This document shows positions 6,042 through 10,577 of a DNA stretch of 10,577 bases, piece by piece. Location of the stretch: contig JAJYPA010000260.1 in the NCBI GenBank assembly GCA_021795795.1, positions 1 to 10,577 of the forward strand, in the 5' to 3' direction. A program made the position numbers and the translations under genes. The notes below the pieces were generated by a model. That model was given only the letters and a program-made list of their open reading frames with translations. It was not told where the DNA came from and searched no databases. Each line of letters starts with the position of its first letter. The stretch's first letter is position 1. Source of the stretch: Pseudomonadota bacterium (GTDB lineage: Bacteria; Pseudomonadota; Gammaproteobacteria; Halothiobacillales; Halothiobacillaceae).

Positions 6042-9000
6042 TCAAGATATATCCTCTGAGGACGGAGGCATAGCCTTGGCCGCTGTGTTGTCCCGCATGG
6101 TCCTCACCGCCTGCCCCAGGCCTTCCTGAAAGAGATGGCTATGCCCGTGCAACTGACTGAGCAGACGATGGAGTTCCTCGCGCGTTCCGCTTTGCCGTAC
6201 CTGAAGGATTTCCTGCCCCAAGGCATGCACCGCTTCATGCTCGGCCAGCAAGGCCTCTACCCCGGGCAGTTCCGACGCATGGGCGTGCAGCCAGGCGGTG
6301 ATCGGACAGGTAGCCAGATCCGCATGCTCGTAACCCCCATGATGCATCGCGGACTCTTCTGCCGCATGCACCCATCCCAGATGCTGGTACAGGGCCAGCA
6401 GCGGTGTGTCCGCATCCCCCGTACCGAGGACAAAGGCGTGCACAAAATCAGCAACCACCTCCGCCTCCAGCGGCCTGGCAATGGCATATCCCTGGAGATA
6501 GTCGACCTCCATCTCGCGCAGGAGGGCGATATGCGCTTCGGTTTCCACCCCTTCCACCGTGATGATGACGTTCATGCCCAAACCCAGATTGATGAGACTC
6601 TCGACAAAGATCAGGTCTTGGGGATTGTTCGGTAATTCGCGGATGAAACCCTGATCGATTTTGATCTCGTCAATGGGCAGATTTTTGAGCCGCAGGAGCG
6701 AGGCGTATGCACTCCCCACGTCATCCAGGGCGATTTTGATGCCCGCACCGCGCAGCCGTCGCAGATGCTCCAAGGCGACCTCCTGTTCGAGGATTTCCCC
6801 GATCTCCAGCACCTCCAGCACCAGGGATTCTGGAGAACTACCCGGCTGGGCGGCCAGGATGTCGAAGACTGTATCGGCAAATCCGGGACTGTCGAGCCCT
6901 TCCGGAGTGACATTGACGCTGAGGAAGAGATCCAGGCCCATCTCCCGCCATTGCGCAAGTTGCCGCAGCCCCGTCTGCAGCACGAAGCGCCCCAATGCCT
7001 GACGCTCCCGTGCGCCAAGAGAAGAGAGGAATTGGTCTGGGGAAATCTCCTGACCCTCCCTGTGCCAGCGGGTCAAGGCCTCGAGCCCCGCCACTCGACC
7101 CGTCGCCAGGGCCACAAGCGGCTGATAGAGTAGCGTCACCTCTCCGGTGATCAAGGCACGTAGGAAATCCTGGCGCAACACTTCATCGCCCATGGTGATG
7201 GTGCCGAAATCCGGGTGATAGAGCTGCACCCACCCTTCGCTCGCCCGACCAGGGCTGCACCCGGCAGGGCGCGCCTTGGCCACATACATGGCCTGATCCG
7301 CGTGCCGCAGGAGCAGGTCGGCATCCCCTTCGTCGAAGGGGTAGATAGTCAGCCCCAGGCTTGCCTGGAGGCTAATTTCCTTTCCCTTGATCATGAAGGG
7401 CTGGGCAATCGCGGCCTGGAGGCGGGCCAGGACCTGATCCAGTTCATCCATGCTGCGCAGGCCTTCCAGCAGTAGCACAAACTCATCTCCGCCCATGCGC
7501 GCCACGATATCCGTCCGCCGCACAGCGTCTAGCAGGCGGCGGGCCATTTCTTTCAGTAGGTCGTCACCAGCGTCATGGCCGTAGGTGTCATTGACCGGCT
7601 TGAAGGCATCCAGATCGAGAAAACCGACCGCCAGGAGCCACCCCTGACGGTCTGATCGCGCCAGTGCCTTGCCCATCTCTGCATCCAGAGCGCGACGATT
7701 AGGTAGTCCGGTGAGCGTGTCGGAGAGCGATTGCCGCGCGAGTTCATCCATCAATCGATGCCGCTCCGTCACGTCCACATAGGTACCGAGAATGCGCTGC
7801 ACGCCATCCGTTCCATCCAGGCATTGATAGGAAAGATCCATGTATATGATCTCTCCATCCAGACGGCGATAAGGCACATCTCTGAGTGCTCCGTTGCCTC
7901 CGCTCAGGACCTTTTGCTCAACCGCGCCTACCCGATCATAGGTTTCCTCGTCGGGATAGAGTCTCCGCGCCGGTTGTCCGACCAAATCCTCCGGGGAAGA
8001 GGCCCCGAGCATTTTTAGCACCTGCGTATTGACCCGCTCGAGAATTCTTTCTGGAAAACGCACGACCCCGATGCCGGACGACTGCGAATTTAGTAGCGCC
8101 GTGTTGAAGACGTTGGCTTCTCGTTCTCTCTTCAGGATATCCAGACGGTCCAGGCCATAACCGATGTCTTTGGCCAAATCCGTCAATATCTTCTGGAGAT
8201 CGGCATCGAAAATATTCTCTTCGCCGTGATACACCGTCAAGACGGCCCACCGCTTGCCGCCACGAAAAATGGGCAGAGAGGCGCTCGCCCTAATCTCGAA
8301 GGCTTCGGTACGCTGCACCCATGGGGTCATTTGGGGAGATTGGGAGATTGAAAAGATGTAAACCGGTTTTTGATCGCGCCAGGACAGGCCTACGGGGCCT
8401 TGTCCCTCTGGGAGCTCTGCGGACGCGGATATACGGATCCCCGCCAAATAATCCACCGCCCCGGCGGCGGCAAGCGTTTGAAACCAGCCATCGTTGTCTG
8501 GTTGCCCAATCCACGCCAGCCGCAGATGAGCGTGATGGACGGCCAGTTCGCAGAGGGTGCGCAGCAGATCCGCTTCGTTCTCCATCTGGGCGATGACTTC
8601 ATTGGCGCTGGAAAGAAGCACACTGAAATCGGTGATCCGTTGCAGGTGCCTGGCGACGTCCTGCTGGGCAGCTTCCAGCGCCTTGCGCTCGGTGATGTCA
8701 CGCGTGATGGCGAGTAGGTAAGGCCTGTCGACTTCGACAGCCACCGAATTGACTTCCACAGGGAACGTCGAGCCATCCTTGCGGCGGTGTATGGTTTCGA
8801 ATAACGCGCGTCCCGATTCCTGTAACTGCGCGAACACTTTCTGGGGGGCCACGCTGTGAGCCGTGTCTATGTCGTAAATGCTCATGGACAGGAGTTCTTC
8901 CCGTGTGTAGCCCAAGGCGAGGCATCCCGTCGCGTTTATGTCTAAAAAACGCAACGTGACAGGATCGAGCACCTCGATGGCGTCGCTGGAATGATCGAGC

Positions 9001-10169
9001 AGGGTACGAAACAGCTTCAGGGTCTGACGTTGCAGCTCCCATCGGCGATCCAGGAAGAGGATGCGTCGATAGGCAGCCAAGCCGAATCCCAAAATGATGA
9101 GCAGAAAGATCAGAGGGTATTGAATTTGTCGTCGCCACCAGGCGGCCAGCCATTGATCCCTGGGGACGGAGACAAAAGCGGTCAATGGATAACGGCTCAA
9201 ACGCGTAAAGGCCCCAAAGCGATAGGCCGGCTCCCCCACCTTGACGAAGCCCGCATAAGTTCCATGCCGTGCATGGGGGTCACGCTGCAGGGCCTGCCGC
9301 AAGGCTCCTCCTGTGGATACGGGGTGGGCAAGCATCCTGGAGAGATCACCCTGGGGTATGGGCCAGCGCCCTTCAATATGAAAGTCACTCCGGAGCAGAC
9401 CGACAGCCGTTCCCGTGCGCAAGGGCAGGTGGCTCAGGAAGTCTTCAATACCATTGAAGCGCAGCGGCGTGGCCACGACAAACAAGGGTTGTCCCGCCGG
9501 GGAAAACACCGTGCGACTCAGGCGGATAACCCAATGATCGCCCACCAGCGGACCACGCAGCGGGTGATAGACCCGCATGCCATGTGTCCGTAAGACTTTC
9601 TGAAAACCCTGCCAGATAGCCGGATTGTTACGAAAATCCGGGAGCGGCTTCCCCGCCGGTACGGCCGTGGAGGCGATCACCTGGCCACTCGGGGCGATGA
9701 GATTCGCACTGGCGATATCCGGGGTGGCCTTCAGGTAATCGAGCAGGAGCGTCCGGGCGCGGCGCGGATGCTGGACTGCGTCTGCGCGCTGTAACTGCCC
9801 CCCCAAAAACTGGAGCCCGGAGGCGTGGCCGTCCAGCAGCTTCTGCGTGACCGCTGCGACCATGTCGGATCCCAGCGCCAGATGATACTGGCTGTCCTGC
9901 TTATAGCGATGCCAAGAGAACCAGGCATACCATCCGGAAAAAACCAATACCCCCACGAGTGTCCCGCAAAAGACCAGAAATATGGTCCACCGATAGGGAG
10001 GTATAGTGATGGGACGGGTGAGAAATGCGGGAATTTTCGGGAAGATTTTCAAATTCAATGGTCCCCGCCACCCAGAGAGCTGACGATCATCGCCAAGGTG
10101 TCTCCAGTACGGCGTCTCGATGGTCTCAGTGAGTGTAGTAGTGCCGTAATACGCACCCAACAGCTGCAA
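6042..10169 (-). CDS. Membrane c-di-GMP enzyme: sensor-PAS-GAF-PAS-GGDEF-EAL-CZB
   Basis: This 1375-aa protein probably makes and breaks c-di-GMP at the inner membrane. Order: membrane helix about 61-84, periplasmic Cache-like sensor about 90-345, second helix about 351-368, PAS about 385-495 (ending DITERK), GAF about 515-675, PAS about 685-803 (VDVTERH), GGDEF about 805-965, EAL about 990-1245, and a CZB-like zinc domain about 1255-1350. The GGDEF motif (893-897) and the inhibitory RxxD (Arg884, Asp887) are intact. The EAL domain keeps Glu1030, Asn1086, Glu1119, Asp1149, Asp1150, Lys1170 and Glu1206; its loop 6 reads DVGSAYAS instead of DFGTGYSS. Likely zinc ligands are His1263, Cys1288, His1311 and His1315. 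The start is a TTG with GAGG 9 nt upstream; TTG codons at 10058 and 10052, behind GGGGA, would give a shorter N-terminus. The gene heads the cellulose cluster and likely controls the PilZ domain of BcsA. Confidence 0.9.
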   Translation of the reverse strand: MQLLGAYYGTTTLTETIETPYWRHLGDDRQLSGWRGPLNLKIFPKIPAFLTRPITIPPYRWTIFLVFCGTLVGVLVFSGWYAWFSWHRYKQDSQYHLALGSDMVAAVTQKLLDGHASGLQFLGGQLQRADAVQHPRRARTLLLDYLKATPDIASANLIAPSGQVIASTAVPAGKPLPDFRNNPAIWQGFQKVLRTHGMRVYHPLRGPLVGDHWVIRLSRTVFSPAGQPLFVVATPLRFNGIEDFLSHLPLRTGTAVGLLRSDFHIEGRWPIPQGDLSRMLAHPVSTGGALRQALQRDPHARHGTYAGFVKVGEPAYRFGAFTRLSRYPLTAFVSVPRDQWLAAWWRRQIQYPLIFLLIILGFGLAAYRRILFLDRRWELQRQTLKLFRTLLDHSSDAIEVLDPVTLRFLDINATGCLALGYTREELLSMSIYDIDTAHSVAPQKVFAQLQESGRALFETIHRRKDGSTFPVEVNSVAVEVDRPYLLAITRDITERKALEAAQQDVARHLQRITDFSVLLSSANEVIAQMENEADLLRTLCELAVHHAHLRLAWIGQPDNDGWFQTLAAAGAVDYLAGIRISASAELPEGQGPVGLSWRDQKPVYIFSISQSPQMTPWVQRTEAFEIRASASLPIFRGGKRWAVLTVYHGEENIFDADLQKILTDLAKDIGYGLDRLDILKREREANVFNTALLNSQSSGIGVVRFPERILERVNTQVLKMLGASSPEDLVGQPARRLYPDEETYDRVGAVEQKVLSGGNGALRDVPYRRLDGEIIYMDLSYQCLDGTDGVQRILGTYVDVTERHRLMDELARQSLSDTLTGLPNRRALDAEMGKALARSDRQGWLLAVGFLDLDAFKPVNDTYGHDAGDDLLKEMARRLLDAVRRTDIVARMGGDEFVLLLEGLRSMDELDQVLARLQAAIAQPFMIKGKEISLQASLGLTIYPFDEGDADLLLRHADQAMYVAKARPAGCSPGRASEGWVQLYHPDFGTITMGDEVLRQDFLRALITGEVTLLYQPLVALATGRVAGLEALTRWHREGQEISPDQFLSSLGARERQALGRFVLQTGLRQLAQWREMGLDLFLSVNVTPEGLDSPGFADTVFDILAAQPGSSPESLVLEVLEIGEILEQEVALEHLRRLRGAGIKIALDDVGSAYASLLRLKNLPIDEIKIDQGFIRELPNNPQDLIFVESLINLGLGMNVIITVEGVETEAHIALLREMEVDYLQGYAIARPLEAEVVADFVHAFVLGTGDADTPLLALYQHLGWVHAAEESAMHHGGYEHADLATCPITAWLHAHASELPGVEALLAEHEAVHALGQEILQVRQSGTREELHRLLSQLHGHSHLFQEGLGQAVRTMRDNTAAKAMPPSSEDIS

Positions 10170-10427
10170 GCACCCAAACCTCAGGAAACGGGCACTTGTG
10201 CGACAGGTTACTTCTTTGTTTGGCGATGGTTATCCGATTTTTTATAGCCTGAAATATGACCGACTTCCATCCAGCCTTTTGTGGGTAAAAAACGATTTGT
10301 GGCCAATTGGATCAATGAAGCCTACTGACATGAGATGAATTTAGTAAATCATAGTGTAATTGAGGCAGTTATGCCACAATCTGGCACCCAATGCAGAGAA
10401 TCACATAGTCAGGCTGAGGAGAGACCA
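10170..10427. other. Intergenic region upstream of the c-di-GMP enzyme gene
   Basis: This stretch is AT-richer than the genes and has no frame that looks like protein on either strand. It holds the weak minus-strand promoter and may hold the promoter of a divergent plus-strand gene beginning near 10428. No tRNA or insertion-sequence end is seen. Confidence 0.4.
10241..10269 (-). promoter_or_regulatory. Weak candidate promoter for the c-di-GMP enzyme gene
   Basis: The minus strand has TATAAA at 10246-10241 as a -10 box and TGGAAG at 10269-10264 as a poor -35 box (3 of 6 matches) with a 17-nt spacer. It would give a leader of about 65 nt before the TTG start. Offered only as the best candidate in this gap. 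Confidence 0.25.
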
Positions 10428-10469
10428 ATGACTGCAATCAGTCTAGTGCCGCCGATCAGAACCCAATGA
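10428..10469 (+). CDS. Possible 13-aa leader peptide
   Basis: The ATG at 10428 follows GAGGAG (10416-10421) by 6 nt, an excellent ribosome site. The frame encodes MTAISLVPPIRTQ and stops at TGA 10467-10469. That stop overlaps an ATG (ATGA at 10466-10469) opening a second frame that runs off the window. It may be a coupled leader peptide, or the true start of a gene frameshifted shortly after. No regulatory codon run is obvious. Confidence 0.3.
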   Translation: MTAISLVPPIRTQ

Positions 10470-10577
10470 AGGCAGCGCATCCTTCAGCATGTATCAAGAT
10501 ATATCGATATGGTTTCTGTTGTCCATGTTGCCACACCTGCGCCAAAGAAATCTCGATCTTCCGTCCAGATCGGACAA
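10466..10577 (+). CDS. Possible cysteine-rich protein, cut by the window edge
   Basis: This frame opens at an ATG overlapping the stop of the 13-aa frame and stays open for 37 codons to the window end. It includes a cysteine cluster, CCPCCHTC, which could bind metal. The +1 frame is also open across this stretch, so the choice of frame is uncertain. Divergent from the c-di-GMP enzyme gene. No family recognised. Confidence 0.2.
   Translation, partial: MKAAHPSACIKIYRYGFCCPCCHTCAKEISIFRPDRT

Noticed and set aside
1..10577. CRISPR array, tRNA or rRNA genes, complete insertion sequence
   Set aside because: No regularly spaced repeats, no tRNA-like cloverleaf and no transposase with terminal repeats were seen.

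Overview
The window reads as a Gram-negative proteobacterial chromosome segment of moderately high GC. The lineage guess is Acidithiobacillus or a relative, based only on protein style and gene combination; no search was run. All the confident genes lie on the minus strand and are transcribed from right to left. Their order is a large membrane c-di-GMP enzyme, a broken galU, a BcsA-type cellulose synthase, a BcsS-like outer-membrane protein, and a BcsZ cellulase.

Right to left. 10170-10577 is mostly non-coding, with a possible promoter for the c-di-GMP enzyme and a well-placed ribosome site for a tiny plus-strand ORF at the edge. 6042-10169 encodes a 1375-aa protein with a periplasmic sensor, PAS, GAF, PAS, GGDEF and EAL domains, ending in a zinc-binding CZB-like domain. 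5891-6041 holds a perfect 11-bp stem hairpin. 4944-5890 is galU with a one-base deletion and an in-frame amber codon. 4835-4866 carries a consensus -10 box and nested inverted repeats. 2638-4803 is the synthase with a PilZ domain. 2430-2637 is an intergenic gap. 1725-2429 is bcsS, and 542-1756 is bcsZ, overlapping bcsS by 32 nt. 1-541 has no confident gene, only a possible plus-strand gene remnant and a weak minus-strand ORF.

Proposed logic: the c-di-GMP enzyme senses periplasmic and cytoplasmic signals (possibly zinc) and sets local c-di-GMP. The PilZ domain of the synthase responds, UDP-glucose from GalU would be the substrate, BcsS sits in the outer membrane and BcsZ trims glucan in the periplasm. 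No BcsB co-polymerase or BcsC porin gene is visible, which makes this an atypical cellulose or beta-glucan module. The galU lesions suggest either a decaying locus, substrate supply from another galU, or sequence errors.
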